From: Paenibacillus rhizophilus
GTDB lineage: Bacteria; Bacillota; Bacilli; Paenibacillales; Paenibacillaceae
Reading direction: 5' to 3'
Assembly (NCBI RefSeq): GCF_003854965.1
Contig: NZ_RQPI01000005.1
Coordinates: forward strand, 186,001-250,000
Length of the DNA stretch: 64,000 nucleotides
Within the stretch, counting starts at the first letter, position 1. Every line of letters starts with the position of its first letter. The translations under genes and the position numbers were made by a program. This document shows positions 9,775-19,300 of the stretch, one piece after another. A model generated the notes under the pieces. That model was not told where the DNA came from. It saw only the letters and a list, made by a program, of their open reading frames with translations, and did no database searches.

Positions 9775-10965
9775 TCATTCTCCTCGGTTGTATACTATCG
9801 GAAGCTCTTCCGTGATTCTTTCTTCCACCTCAAAAAGCACTTTCATATAAACTTTACCATTCTCTTTCTTCTCATGCAAAATTTTTTGGCTTTTAATGAC
9901 ACTGTCGCTGCCGTAACGGGTTGCAATATCGGCCTCCGCGCGGGCCAGCCCTTCTTGTTTTGCCGCCTGCGGCGTCAGCGTCTCCTCGGTTTCCCTGACT
10001 TCCATTTCTTTCTCCGTCATCCAGCCGAACGGCAGCCGGGTGTCCCGCCAGGTCAGCGGATCAAGCTCAGTCAGCGTGCGAGACTCTTCAAAAGGCGATT
10101 TGCCGTAACCCCACAGTTGGACCGCCCAGTTGCCGAGAACGAGGAAGCTTCTGTCCTTCCGCTCCCCGGTATAGACGGTATTCTTTTTTTGCAGCGGAAC
10201 CTCAATATTGTACTCGTGCCATACAAGTCCCTTGACTTCTCCTTTGGCAACAACCGCCTGCATATTTGCCTCATCGCCAATAATCCCGGAAATGAGAATA
10301 TCCCCTTTCTTCACTCTCGCGTTGCGCTGGACCACAGGCCTGCCCTGCTCGGCGTAGATGTCAGAAATCACCGCATCGGTGCGGCTGATGAGATGGCGCG
10401 GACTGTTCAGCGGTTTTGCCTCAGGGAGGGCGGCTTCGACAATCTGGATTTTCACCGCCGTTCCGTTCCGTTCGACTCCGACCCAGGATACGCCCGGAAG
10501 CCGCGCCGCCAGGTGCTTGGAGAGCTTGTCCGGAGAATCCATGCGCCAAATCCACTGATAGGGATAAATCCCTTCCTGCCGGGCGGCATCCAGCACGTCC
10601 TCCGATGCCAGGCGGTTATTCCCCTCTACCCGGACGGTCCAGACCAGGGAGCACAGCAAAACCAAAACAATGCCGAACAGCAGCAGGCCCGCGGCAAAAA
10701 AACTCCGTTTCCACAGCCTGGCCGCCACGAACGGCAGTCCGATCCGTCCCGTAATATGCATCCTGCAGCCTGTCTGCTTCAGAAGCGGCCGGAGAGCGTA
10801 GAAATCGTTCAGCAGCAGCCGGAGACTGACTCCGCTTTCAGTCGCTTTGACATTCCATATAACAATCCCGGCTTCGGTGACGGCATTGATCAGCCCTTCC
10901 GTCCGATCACCGGATATATGCAGCGCAACAGCCCCCCGAAGCCATGACAGTGGCGGTTCCTTCAT
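9775..10965 (-). CDS. yqfD: Sporulation protein YqfD
   Basis: 396-residue membrane-anchored sporulation protein expressed in the mother cell in B. subtilis. N-terminal soluble region, one strong membrane helix (about 88-112, FFAAGLLLFGIVLVLLCSL), then a large region predicted outside the membrane beginning VRVEGNNRL. The C-terminal half is rich in charged residues. It overlaps yqfC by 4 bases and leads directly into phoH. Molecular function is not established. Confidence 0.92.
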   Translation of the reverse strand: MKEPPLSWLRGAVALHISGDRTEGLINAVTEAGIVIWNVKATESGVSLRLLLNDFYALRPLLKQTGCRMHITGRIGLPFVAARLWKRSFFAAGLLLFGIVLVLLCSLVWTVRVEGNNRLASEDVLDAARQEGIYPYQWIWRMDSPDKLSKHLAARLPGVSWVGVERNGTAVKIQIVEAALPEAKPLNSPRHLISRTDAVISDIYAEQGRPVVQRNARVKKGDILISGIIGDEANMQAVVAKGEVKGLVWHEYNIEVPLQKKNTVYTGERKDRSFLVLGNWAVQLWGYGKSPFEESRTLTELDPLTWRDTRLPFGWMTEKEMEVRETEETLTPQAAKQEGLARAEADIATRYGSDSVIKSQKILHEKKENGKVYMKVLFEVEERITEELPIVYNRGE

Positions 10966-11255
10966 CGGTTCTCCCCGCTTTCCTTATATCTGATTTCCCC
11001 GATCACGCCCTCCACCGCCAGCTCCCTTCCAAGAATGGAAGTGATGACTAGCCCTTCTCCGGCAATTTCCAGCGATCCCTTCGCAAGCTTAAGCGTCAGC
11101 TGTCCGGGGGAAAAATTCAGTACGCCTTTATGATTCTCTATAACCATTTCCTTGTTTCCGATGAGGGTGATCCGGGGCATGTCGCTCAGCAGGTCCTGCG
11201 GCAAATCCAGCATCCCGTTTGTCCATCCCCGCAGACTGCGGCCAATCCGGGTCAT
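10962..11255 (-). CDS. yqfC: Sporulation protein YqfC
   Basis: 97-residue YabP/YqfC-family protein (GNKEMVIENHKGVLNFSPGQ and the LAKGSLEIAGEGLVITS core are characteristic). Members are small mother-cell sporulation proteins partnered with YqfD. First gene of the run down to dgkA. ATG at 11255 preceded by a GGGGGA-type ribosome binding site. A weak SigE-like promoter is present at 11286-11314, in line with SigE control of yqfCD in B. subtilis. Confidence 0.93.
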   Translation of the reverse strand: MTRIGRSLRGWTNGMLDLPQDLLSDMPRITLIGNKEMVIENHKGVLNFSPGQLTLKLAKGSLEIAGEGLVITSILGRELAVEGVIGEIRYKESGENR

Positions 11256-11285
11256 ATGTAGACGCTCCCCCTTCCTGTACTGTAC

Positions 11286-11314
11286 ACCTTATGCGGGAAG
11301 ACGCTGTTTTATGA
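11286..11314 (-). promoter_or_regulatory. Possible SigE-type promoter of yqfC
   Basis: Minus strand TCATAAAA (11314-11307), 13-bp spacer, CATAAGGT (11293-11286). It resembles the SigE pattern (ATA-type -35, CATA-type -10) but matches only partly. Supported mainly by the known SigE dependence of yqfC in B. subtilis. Confidence 0.35.
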
Positions 11315-11499
11315 AAGCCGGGAGGCTTGAAATCACTTGGAAAGGAGTCCGTCAAAAAAGAAAAACGGGTGACCGCCGCACTCAAGAAACCGCCATCCTT
11401 TGAGAGATGAACGAATTCTATTTTGAGGACGATACACCCGTTATGAGACACCTTTGTACATTCGGTTGTAATTTAAAAAGAGGCGGAAAGGCGCGCTTC

Positions 11500-12108
11500 T
11501 CACAATCCGCCGGGACGGCGGGAGCCCAAGGACCTGCGGGAGCGCGGAGGACCGAGAATTTCCGCCCAGATAAGCCCGCTGCGCAGATCGCCGCCAATAG
11601 CCTCCGGCTTGCGTGCAGACGAAGCCGAAGCGCTGCCGGATGATGCCTGCCCGGTTCCGCCGCTTCCCATATCATCGGAAATCCGGTCCAGCGCGCGGTG
11701 TACGCGTTCCAGTTCGCGCCGCATGCGCTCCTGCCGGACCTCGACTCCGTCCTCTTCTTCGGGCTGCTCCAGCGATGTCCCTTCGCCCGACTCGTAATCC
11801 GGAGTCGGAAAGAAGGCCGGCTCGGGGAACGCCGGCGCCGTGTCGGACTCACGGCCTTCATCCATCCGTTCCGACTGCCGGGATGAAGGTGCGGGAACAG
11901 GGAAGCCGCTGCCATGCGATTCCGCCGCCCCGCCCCTTTCGGGCAGTCCGGAACCTTGACGGCGCAGGGGACCATCGCCCGAACCGCTGCCAAAAGGCGG
12001 CATTCCGCCGCGTGGCAATCTTCCGTTTTTATTTTTATTTTTGTTCGCCTTATTGGCCTGGGACACAATCGCAAAAATAATGACCGCAATGACATAGATC
12101 CAGCTCAT
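11500..12108 (-). CDS. Single-pass membrane protein of unknown function
   Basis: 202 residues: a short N-terminal membrane helix (MSWIYVIAVIIFAIVSQ), a lysine/asparagine stretch, and a long low-complexity Gly/Ser/Pro/Glu region. A short charged helix (residues about 120-145, RQERMRRELERVHRALDRIS) and a distinct C-terminus, GLIWAEILGPPRSRRSLG, follow. The C-terminal motif and the anchor look conserved-type; the middle looks disordered. It follows floA by about 30 bases and occupies the place of B. subtilis yqfB, so it may belong to the nfeD-floA operon. I do not recognise a family. A competing +2 frame gives an Arg-rich product and is rejected. Confidence 0.7.
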   Translation of the reverse strand: MSWIYVIAVIIFAIVSQANKANKNKNKNGRLPRGGMPPFGSGSGDGPLRRQGSGLPERGGAAESHGSGFPVPAPSSRQSERMDEGRESDTAPAFPEPAFFPTPDYESGEGTSLEQPEEEDGVEVRQERMRRELERVHRALDRISDDMGSGGTGQASSGSASASSARKPEAIGGDLRSGLIWAEILGPPRSRRSLGSRRPGGL

Positions 12109-12139
12109 GGGGCCTCATCTCCCCTGCTTGTTGTGTTCA

Positions 12140-13138
12140 TTACTTATCGCTCTTGGAACCGTCGTTATCCTGATCGCCCATTTTGCCGAGCGAACCGCGC
12201 ATCTGCGTGTCGGCTTCGATATTTTTCAGATTCATATAATCCATGACGCCGATTTGGCCTCCGCGCAGCGCTTCCGCCATGGCCAGCGGCACCTGGGATT
12301 CCGATTCGACGACCAGGGCTTTCATCTCGACGACGCGGGCTTTCATTTCCTGCTCCTGGGCCACGGCCATCGCTCTGCGCTCCTCGGCCTTTGCCTGGGC
12401 AATCCGCTTGTCGGCCTCGGCCTGTTCCGTTTGCAGATAAGCGCCGATATTTTTACCTACATCCACGTCCGCGATGTCGATGGACAATATTTCAAACGCC
12501 GTTCCGGCGTCAAGCCCTTTCTGCAGCACGGTCCGGGAGATGGAATCTGGATTCTCGAGCACGTCCTTATGCGAGTTGCTTGATCCGACTGTTGTAACGA
12601 TCCCTTCGCCGACGCGGGCGATGATCGTCTCCTCGCCGGCGCCGCCGACGAGCCGGTCGATATTGGCGCGAACGGTGACCCGCGCCTTGACCTTTACTTC
12701 AATACCGTCGCGGGCAACCGCGGCCACGGTTGGCGTCTCGATTACACGCGGGTTAACGCTCATCTGAACGGCCAGGAGCACGTCGCGTCCGGCCAGATCA
12801 ATGGCGGCCGCCCGGGTGAATTCCAGCGGAATATCGGCCCGCTGCGCGGCGATCAGCGCGTTGACGACACGGTCGACATTGCCCCCCGCCAAATAGTGGC
12901 TTTCCAGCTGGTTGATGTTCAAGCCAAGGCCCGCCTTGGTCGCTTTAATCAGCGGATTGACGATCCGGCTTGGCGTGACGCGGCGCAGCCGCATGGCGAC
13001 CAGCGTAATAATGCTGATCTTGACACCTGAGGCCAGAGCCGAAATCCACAGCATGACCGGAAAGAAGCTGAGAAAGACGCTTAAGACAATAATCACTACG
13101 ACTGCGATCAGCAAGACGGTTATTAGGGATGCTTCCAT
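12140..13138 (-). CDS. floA: Flotillin-like protein FloA
   Basis: Membrane scaffold protein of bacterial functional membrane microdomains, involved in membrane fluidity, signalling and envelope-stress tolerance. 332 residues. N-terminal hydrophobic hairpin (about 6-50), then a PHB/SPFH-type domain ([34 protein letters not shown]) and an Ala/Glu/Lys-rich coiled coil (about 240-300). Equivalent of B. subtilis yqfA. Directly downstream of the nfeD-type protease gene, the standard pairing, and probably transcribed from the SigW-type promoter at 14654-14679. Confidence 0.96.
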   Translation of the reverse strand: MEASLITVLLIAVVVIIVLSVFLSFFPVMLWISALASGVKISIITLVAMRLRRVTPSRIVNPLIKATKAGLGLNINQLESHYLAGGNVDRVVNALIAAQRADIPLEFTRAAAIDLAGRDVLLAVQMSVNPRVIETPTVAAVARDGIEVKVKARVTVRANIDRLVGGAGEETIIARVGEGIVTTVGSSNSHKDVLENPDSISRTVLQKGLDAGTAFEILSIDIADVDVGKNIGAYLQTEQAEADKRIAQAKAEERRAMAVAQEQEMKARVVEMKALVVESESQVPLAMAEALRGGQIGVMDYMNLKNIEADTQMRGSLGKMGDQDNDGSKSDK

Positions 13139-13200
13139 TTTTACATCTGCCCTTTCTGCATAACAAATTGGTTAATTATCAAACACTTCCACAGTTTACC

Positions 13201-14577
13201 TTATTCCCGCGCTTCCTTCACTACAATCCTGCCGCCTTCCACTTTAACGACGGTGACGGGAGTATTCACGCTGATAAATCCGCCTTCGGTCACGACATCC
13301 AGACGCTCATCCGCAATAAGCGCCGTTCCCGACGGGCGAAGCGGGGTAATGCTAATCCCACTCCGGCCTACGAGTTCCGGTTTCTCGGGAACCGGTATAA
13401 ACCCCTGCTCCTTACCCAGACTGTCGCTGAGTATGAATCGATTCCATATTCCCCGCTCCTTGAATGCGATCAGGACGCAGATAATGACCACCACGGCAGC
13501 CCCAAAAGCGATGCCCAGACTGAACAGCGCATGTGTAAAGCTGTGGGCGGCCCGCACGACGCCCGCAATTAGACTGACGGAGCCCAGAATACCCAGAATG
13601 CCGAAGCTTGGAACGAACAGTTCAAGCACCATCAGAACCAGACCGATGATAAACAGCAGCCAGGTCTCCGCTCCGGCGAATCCCGCCACATAATTGCCGA
13701 AGAAATACAGCACAAAAGCCAAAGTCCCCAGGATGCCCGGAACCCCGAAGCCGGGGACAAGCAGTTCTATGACCACCCCGGCGATCCCGATGAACAGCAG
13801 TATGGTCATAACGGCGGGATGGGTCAGAAATTGCGACAGCTTCTCCGCGCCGGTATGCTGCACGCGAAAGATATCATCGGTGGAATAGCCCATCCAGGCA
13901 ACCGCCTCCTCCGGCGAATCCCCGGTGGCATCGGCGTAGCCCGCCTTCAACGCTTGTTCGCTGGTCAGCGCGATAATCTCGCCCTTGCTCTTGTGAACGC
14001 CCAGTTCAGGCTTGTCGACGACCAAATTGATGTCTGTCATTCCTGCAGCAATATCCGGATCGCGCCCGTTCAGAGCCGCTGCGCCCGCCATTTTGGATTT
14101 CCAGAACGACACCAGCTTGGCGTCGTCCACCCTTTTGCCGCTCATATCGACAAGCGAAGCCGAACCGATCATGCTTCCGGGCTTCATTACAATCTTCTTC
14201 GCGTTAAGGGCGATATAGCTGCCGGCGGAAGCCGCGTCTCCTTTGATAAAGGCCAGCGTCGGAATTTTGCTCTCCCTTACCATGATGCCGATCTGCTCCG
14301 CGCTGTCCACCCGTCCGCCCGGCGTGTCGATCTCCAGCACAATTAGCGAAGCGCCGTATTTCTCTGCTTCCTCAAAGCCCCGTTTCAAGAAGCTCTCAAG
14401 TCCCCGTTCGATTTCCTGGTCCACAGGCAGAATAAATACCGGGCCCTTTTTCAGTCCGCTGCCAGCATCGGGCGAGCCCGGGCTGCCGGAAGCCTGAACC
14501 GTCAAGGCTCCAAACGGCACCAACAGGAGCAGGAACAGGGCGCAGACGGCCAGCATCATTTTCCGCAAACCCGTCAC
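13201..14577 (-). CDS. NfeD-family membrane serine protease (YqeZ type)
   Basis: Membrane-bound ClpP-class serine protease/NfeD protein that partners flotillins. 458 residues from GTG 14577. Signal-anchor at the N-terminus (LAVCALFLLLLVPFGAL), ClpP-like domain with IDTPGGRVDSAEQIG and the nucleophile region GDAASAGSYIALNAKK, a cluster of membrane helices (about 240-370), and a C-terminal OB-like NfeD domain. An upstream ATG at 14616 is in frame, but GGAGGG sits 7 bases before the GTG, giving a normal signal peptide at the very N-terminus. Equivalent of B. subtilis yqeZ. Confidence 0.93.
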   Translation of the reverse strand: MTGLRKMMLAVCALFLLLLVPFGALTVQASGSPGSPDAGSGLKKGPVFILPVDQEIERGLESFLKRGFEEAEKYGASLIVLEIDTPGGRVDSAEQIGIMVRESKIPTLAFIKGDAASAGSYIALNAKKIVMKPGSMIGSASLVDMSGKRVDDAKLVSFWKSKMAGAAALNGRDPDIAAGMTDINLVVDKPELGVHKSKGEIIALTSEQALKAGYADATGDSPEEAVAWMGYSTDDIFRVQHTGAEKLSQFLTHPAVMTILLFIGIAGVVIELLVPGFGVPGILGTLAFVLYFFGNYVAGFAGAETWLLFIIGLVLMVLELFVPSFGILGILGSVSLIAGVVRAAHSFTHALFSLGIAFGAAVVVIICVLIAFKERGIWNRFILSDSLGKEQGFIPVPEKPELVGRSGISITPLRPSGTALIADERLDVVTEGGFISVNTPVTVVKVEGGRIVVKEARE

Positions 14578-14653
14578 ATCATATCCCTCCAATCCACTTA
14601 GATTAGTTTCGATCATTATTCCGGATAATATAATTGGCGGATATAAATGTTAT

Positions 14654-14679
14654 TACGGGGTAGACGGATCGGCGTTTCA
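14654..14679 (-). promoter_or_regulatory. SigW-type ECF promoter of nfeD-floA
   Basis: Minus strand TGAAAC (14679-14674), exactly 16 bases, then CGTA (14657-14654). This is the SigW consensus with its preferred spacing, about 75 bases upstream of the GTG start of the nfeD-type gene. In B. subtilis the orthologous yqeZ-yqfA-yqfB operon is a SigW target, so position and sequence agree. Confidence 0.85.
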
Positions 14680-14743
14680 TCAATCACCAGATGCGCGTGG
14701 CTTCCTGCCCACTCATCTATCTTACATCATAGGTTTTAGGCTT

Positions 14744-14779
14744 ATAAAAAAAGAAAAACACCCCTTAAAAAGGGGTGTT
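14744..14779 (-). terminator. Intrinsic terminator of rpsU-yqeY
   Basis: Minus strand: AACACCCCTT (14779-14770), 3-base loop, AAGGGGTGTT (14766-14757), followed by a T-rich tract (TTTTCTTTTTTT pattern). It lies 10 bases past the yqeY stop. Confidence 0.93.
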
Positions 14780-14788
14780 CACCTTATG

Positions 14789-15232
14789 TTATTGCAGAAA
14801 TTTCAGAACCGCCTGGTTCACGAGTTTACCGTCGGCGCGGCCTTTGACTTTCGGCAGCAGCGCGCTCATCACCTTGCCCATTTCACTTTTCGAAGAAGCA
14901 CCGGTTTCCTGGATGGTCTGCTGTACAATAACCTGAATTTCTTCTTCGGAAAGCTGTTCGGGAAGATATTGCTGAATAATCTCGATTTCTGCTTTATTGC
15001 TTGCAGCAAGCTCGTCACGACCCGCTTTTTCAAATTCTTGGAGGGCATCTTTGCGCTGTTTGATCTCACGACTAAGGATATCAAGCACTTCGTTGTCGTC
15101 TAATGTTCTTTTCAAATCTATCTCAAGATTCTTGATCGTAGAACGAACCATTCGAATCGTGGAGAGTTTGAACTTGTCCTTACTCTTCATCGCCTGCTTC
15201 ATATCTTCGTTCAATCGTTCGCTAAGATTCAT
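14789..15232 (-). CDS. yqeY: GatB/YqeY domain protein
   Basis: 147 residues of the YqeY family, homologous to the C-terminal helical tail of the tRNA-dependent amidotransferase subunit GatB. Recognised by MNLSERLNEDMKQAMKSKDK, the SREIKQRKDALQEFEKAGR helix and the C-terminal MGKVMSALLPKVKGRADGK block. The role is not established; tRNA binding is presumed from the GatB homology. It follows rpsU after 15 bases and precedes a strong terminator, so rpsU-yqeY form a two-gene transcript as in other Bacillales. Confidence 0.95.
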   Translation of the reverse strand: MNLSERLNEDMKQAMKSKDKFKLSTIRMVRSTIKNLEIDLKRTLDDNEVLDILSREIKQRKDALQEFEKAGRDELAASNKAEIEIIQQYLPEQLSEEEIQVIVQQTIQETGASSKSEMGKVMSALLPKVKGRADGKLVNQAVLKFLQ

Positions 15233-15247
15233 GCTTGGGTAATCCTC

Positions 15248-15421
15248 CTAAAACTTTCTCTTACGAGCAGCCTCGGACTTTTTCTTGCGCTTAACGCTTG
15301 GCTTTTCATAATGCTTGCGTTTCTTCACCTCAGCCAAGACGCCATCTTTAGCGATGGAACGTTTAAAGCGACGAAGTGCAGCATCAATTGTCTCGTTTTT
15401 GCGAACTTTCGTTTCAGACAC
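15248..15421 (-). CDS. rpsU: 30S ribosomal protein S21
   Basis: 57-residue small-subunit protein bS21, which sits near the anti-Shine-Dalgarno end of 16S rRNA. The frame from GTG 15421 reads [20 protein letters not shown] and ends in a basic tail ([14 protein letters not shown]), the exact family length. An in-frame ATG 60 bases upstream would add residues not found in S21 and lies within the promoter spacer region; GGAGGGAGGG precedes the GTG. Promoter at 15480-15509. Confidence 0.96.
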   Translation of the reverse strand: MSETKVRKNETIDAALRRFKRSIAKDGVLAEVKKRKHYEKPSVKRKKKSEAARKRKF

Positions 15422-15479
15422 CAGTTTTCCCTCCCTCCGACCAGACCGTCCAAGAGCATAACACGGTTCATCAAACTTC

Positions 15480-15509
15480 ATTATAGGTCAAACCGAAATA
15501 GGGTGTCAA
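15480..15509 (-). promoter_or_regulatory. SigA-type promoter of rpsU-yqeY
   Basis: Minus strand TTGACA (15509-15504), 18-bp spacer, TATAAT (15485-15480): both hexamers match consensus exactly. The predicted start near 15472 leaves a leader of about 50 nt. Confidence 0.9.
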
Positions 15510-15560
15510 CCTTCAAGCCCATTCTTTTTTCGGAAGAGCTATATTTCCCGGTCACTCTCT

Positions 15561-15920
15561 TTAGGCGTGAGATTTGGAATTGCCGATCAGCGCGCCCAGT
15601 TTCGCTCCACCGATAAGATGATAGTGCAGATGTTGAACCGCCTGGCCGCTGTCCGGTCCGCAGTTGTTGATCAGACGGTACCCGGTTTCCGCAATGCCCA
15701 GTTCTTTGGCGATTTGCTGCGCCACGCTGTGCAACTCTCCAATCAGCGGCAGATCCTCGGGCGCCACTTCGTTCATCGACGGAATCGGTTTCTTGGGAAT
15801 AATCAGCACATGCACCGGCGCGGCGGGCTCGATATCGTAAAATGCCAAAATCCGTTCATTCTCAAACACTTTGTTGCAGGGAATGCTTCCCTCAATAATT
15901 TTGCTAAAAATGGTTTCCAT
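15561..15920 (-). CDS. HIT family hydrolase
   Basis: Histidine-triad nucleotide hydrolase of the HinT/Hit type (AMP-lysine or AMP-phosphoramidate-like substrates), cytosolic. 119 residues from ATG 15920 (METIFSKIIEGSIPCNKVFE), with the catalytic triad HLHYH near residue 100 and the IPKKPIPSMNEV loop. An in-frame start at 16043 would add 41 unrelated residues; AGGAGG stands 10 bases before 15920. It lies just upstream of the rpsU promoter and is probably transcribed separately. Confidence 0.94.
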   Translation of the reverse strand: METIFSKIIEGSIPCNKVFENERILAFYDIEPAAPVHVLIIPKKPIPSMNEVAPEDLPLIGELHSVAQQIAKELGIAETGYRLINNCGPDSGQAVQHLHYHLIGGAKLGALIGNSKSHA

Positions 15921-16191
15921 ACCGCAGCTTCCTCCTAAAGGATATTTGAAGCGCCCTTTCCCGCTTGTGGTTCGGGCCGTCCCTGACAACAATCGGACTC
16001 TCGGATCACCGGCAAAAATAACCCCGGTAGAGGCCGTCGTCATTATTCATTTATCATACAGGAAATTGTCCTTTTTCGAAAGCGAAGGGACGCGCTGCCG
16101 AAAATATACGGCTTACCCATTGCCGAATTGCGGTTGCTGCAGCTGTACCAGATACAGTGATATAAAATTTCATTCCCTCCGGAAAATAGGC

Positions 16192-16306
16192 AAAAAAAAA
16201 AGAAACACCCTTCACAGCTGATAAAGCTGATTCGGCGGCGGACGTATGAAAAGGAAGGATTTCCCAGTCATACGTCCGCCGAGGTGTTTCAAATGATGTC
16301 GGCTTA
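16192..16306 (-). ncRNA. Candidate small structured RNA
   Basis: Minus strand, just after an extended -10 (TGTTATAAT, 16320-16312). A sequence of about 110 nt opens with GAAACACC and closes with GGTGTTTC (16209-16202), followed by ten T. Between these arms lie a 14-bp stem (CGGCGGACGTATGA against TCATACGTCCGCCG) and a small CAGCTT...AGCTG hairpin. The whole folds as a three-way junction with a terminator-like end. It sits between sbcC and the HIT gene with no coding potential. It could instead be a leader attenuator of the HIT gene 272 bases downstream. I do not recognise a known RNA family. Confidence 0.45.
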
Positions 16307-16311
16307 GCTGT

Positions 16312-16320
16312 ATTATAACA
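16312..16320 (-). promoter_or_regulatory. Extended -10 promoter element of the candidate RNA
   Basis: Minus strand TGTTATAAT: consensus TATAAT with the TGn extension. No good -35 is visible; that region is occupied by the hairpin at 16319-16362 that follows sbcC. Confidence 0.5.
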
Positions 16321-16362
16321 GGGGGGTGTTGCTGTCTCTGTGACAGTTATCACAACCCCCTG
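16319..16362 (-). terminator. GC-rich stem-loop after sbcC
   Basis: CAGGGGG and CCCCCTG arms (16356-16362 and 16319-16325) enclose an inner CTGTC/GACAG hairpin, 8 bases past the sbcC stop. There is no T-tract after it on the minus strand, so it may be a weak terminator or an mRNA 3'-end stabiliser. Confidence 0.5.
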
Positions 16363-16369
16363 CCCGATT

Positions 16370-19300
16370 TTAATTTTTTTCAAAAAGTATGCGGGAACCC
16401 TCTCCGCCCGGCAAAGCAGGAACCACAATCAGCTTGCGGGCAAGCCTTGCCCGAAGCTCGGGAACGTGGCTGATAATGCCGACAGACAGCCTGTCGTTAT
16501 GCAGCCGTTCAAGCGATGTGATCACGGTATCCAGCAGTTCGGGGTCCAGCGTGCCAAAGCCCTCGTCCAGGAAGAAAAATTGCAGCGGATACTGACCCCG
16601 AAGCTGAATCTGCGCGGACAATGCAAGCGCAAGCGACAGAGAGGTCAGGAACGTCTCGCCGCCCGACAAAGTCGATACCGGCCGCTTAACTCCTCCGTTT
16701 CCGTCGTCGCGGATGACAAAGCCGCCGCCGGAATCGACCTCCAGCGCATAGCGCTGTCTGCTCAAGAAGCGCAGACGCTGCGAAGCCGCCTGGCATACCT
16801 GCATCAGCTGCTCTTCCGCGATATATTCGACGAAAGCGTTGCCGCGCAGACAGGACTGCAGCTTGGACAGACGGCTCTGCAGGCTCTCGTGCTCATCCCG
16901 CAAGTTCTCTAGCACTGTCCACCGGATATGCCTTTGGCGCAAATCCTCCAGATCCCGTTCTCCCCGGGCCTTGGCCTGCAGCGCCGCTTCGTCATCCTCC
17001 TTGCACCGCCGAAGATTCGTCTCGCATTCCCGCCACTCGTCCTCGGTCAGCGAGGCTCCGCCAAGCTTCTCATCGATGTGGCGAAGCTGAACCTTGACTT
17101 CCGCCTCGCCGTCGCGGTGCGTCCGCACACGCGCGAATGCCGCTTCGCGTTCTCCGTCATCCAGCGCTGCCGCTTCTGCTTCATCAGCCGAAGCGAACGG
17201 CGAAGAAGCAAGGCATTCTTCCCAGTTCGCAGCCGCGGCATCGCAGTGCTCGCGGGCCGAATCCGCCGCCTGGCGGGCGATCGCCGCCTCTCTGGCATCC
17301 TGCTGCGCCCGGTCCGCAGCGGCCCGGTGACGGCGTCTGCCTTCCTCTGCGGCTGTCTGAAGCTCCTGCAGGCGCCGCTCGCATTCGGCCATGAGGGTAC
17401 CGGCGGAACGGCCTTCGGTCCACTGCTGCAGCCGCCGCTCTTTCTCGCCCAGCAGTTCCTCTTTGCCCGTATGCTGAGCCGTCCAAGCGGCAAGCTCCTT
17501 ATCCAGCCCAGCTATTCTTTCCTGCAGCATCTGGGCGGAGGCGCTCTTCTCTTCCAGAAACTTCACGCTGATGTCCAGTCTGCCCCGGATTTTCTCGGCT
17601 TCTTCGTCCTTGCGACGCAGACCGCCGTAGGCATACTCAGCTTCCCCCGGCGCAAGCTGCGGAAACCGCCGCTCCCATTCCTGGCGCAAAGCCGAGAACT
17701 GCCGCTTCAATTCCTCCGCCTTGGCAGCTGTCTGCTCCTCCCAGCTCCGTGCGGCTTCGGCTTCGGCCGCTTCTTTCAAGAGACGCTGCTGCGACCGGCG
17801 GTCTTCCTCCTGCCACTGCGCAGCCTCGCGGCGCAGCTCCTTAGAGCGGCTCTGCAAACCGGCAAGCTGTTCTTCCAGCTCCGCCACGCCGGATGCTGCC
17901 GGCCATGCGGAAGCAGCTTCGCCTCCGGCTGCCGCCGCGCCAAAGACAGGCTTCCGGTCCGTGTCCGGAGCAGATTCAGTTAAGCCGGAGACAGCCTCCC
18001 GGCTCAGGGCCGCAGCAGCTTGGCTTGAGCCGGATACGCCTTGCCCGGTTCCGGCCAGTGAAGCGCCTGCCGCCGCGGGAATCCCGGAGAAAGAGCCGGA
18101 TTCACCGTACGCCTGCTCCAGCCAGGCGCGGTCCTGCTCCCGCAGGCTCCGCAGCCCGGCCCGCGCTTCAAGCGCACGGCCCGCCAGCACCTTCGCCTCC
18201 TGCAGCTTTCGCTCCTCAGCCGGATCTTCTCCCCCGTCCCGCAGCGACGCCGGGGCCGGATGGTGGCTGCTGCCGCAAACGGGGCACGGAGCCCCGTCCT
18301 GCAGCTCGCGGGAGAGCGATAGCGACAGCCGGTGCAACTCCCGCTCCCGGAGCGCGGCTTCCAGCTCCGCGCAATGCTGTTCCAGCCGCCCGGCAATGGC
18401 GGCTGCGGCATCCTCCGCGGACGCCGCCCGCTCTAGATGCAGGGCGGCGTCCCTCACGGCGGCTGCGCGCGCTTCGGCCAGCCGTACCCCGGCCGCCTCG
18501 GCCTCCGCGAGGCGGCTGCGGACCGCGCCGAGCGCAGCGGCGCGCTCAAGCCGTTCCCGCTCCGCCTGCTCCCATTGGGACTCGGCGGAGCGCAATCCCT
18601 GCAGGCTCTGCATCGCTTCCTGCAGAGCCTGCCGCTCCTGGGAGCGGACCTCGAGCGGCAGGAGGCTGCGCTGCAGCTCCTGCTGCCGCTTTTGGCCCTT
18701 GGCCAAAAGCTCACGCTCCCGCGCCAGCGTCTCCCGCGAGGCTTCCAGCCCGCGGGACGCCTCGCCCTTGCGCTCGGCAAGCGCCGCGAGCTCGCGCCGC
18801 AGCCCGGCGAGCTCGGCTTCCAGCTCGAGCGCCTGGCGCAGCCGGCCTTCGCGTTCCCGCAGGGCCGGCTCTTCCGCCGCGAGCGCTCCATGCGCCTGCT
18901 GCTCGGCCTCTCCGGCCCGGGCGGCTTCCTGCTCGGACGCCGCAAGATGCGTCTCCAGCCGATCCGCCGCCGCGGCCCGGGTGCGCCAGGTCTCCTCCGC
19001 GCTTCTCCATGCCTTCAGCGCGGGAGCGATCTTCGTGGCTTCGTCGCCTTTAAGAAGCCGCGACTCAAGGGAGGCTATCTGCTCCTCCCGCGCCCGTAAC
19101 TCCAGCAGCTGCACCTCCCGACGGGTGCGTTCCTCCTGCAGCTCGCGGATTCTGCCGAACCGCTCGAAGCGGCCGGTCGCCGCCTCCAATCGCTCTCGGC
19201 ATTCGGCGGCATGGCGGACAGCCTCAGCAAGACGCTCCTCGGCTGCCTGCACATCCTCCGCTCCGGCGCTGCCCAGACCCTGCTGCTCTGCCTCCACAGC

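Noticed and set aside
11418..12095. Alternative minus frame over the hypothetical membrane protein gene
   Set aside because: The product is Arg/Pro-rich without a membrane anchor, whereas the 11500-12108 frame starts with a membrane helix and ends in a distinct conserved-looking motif.
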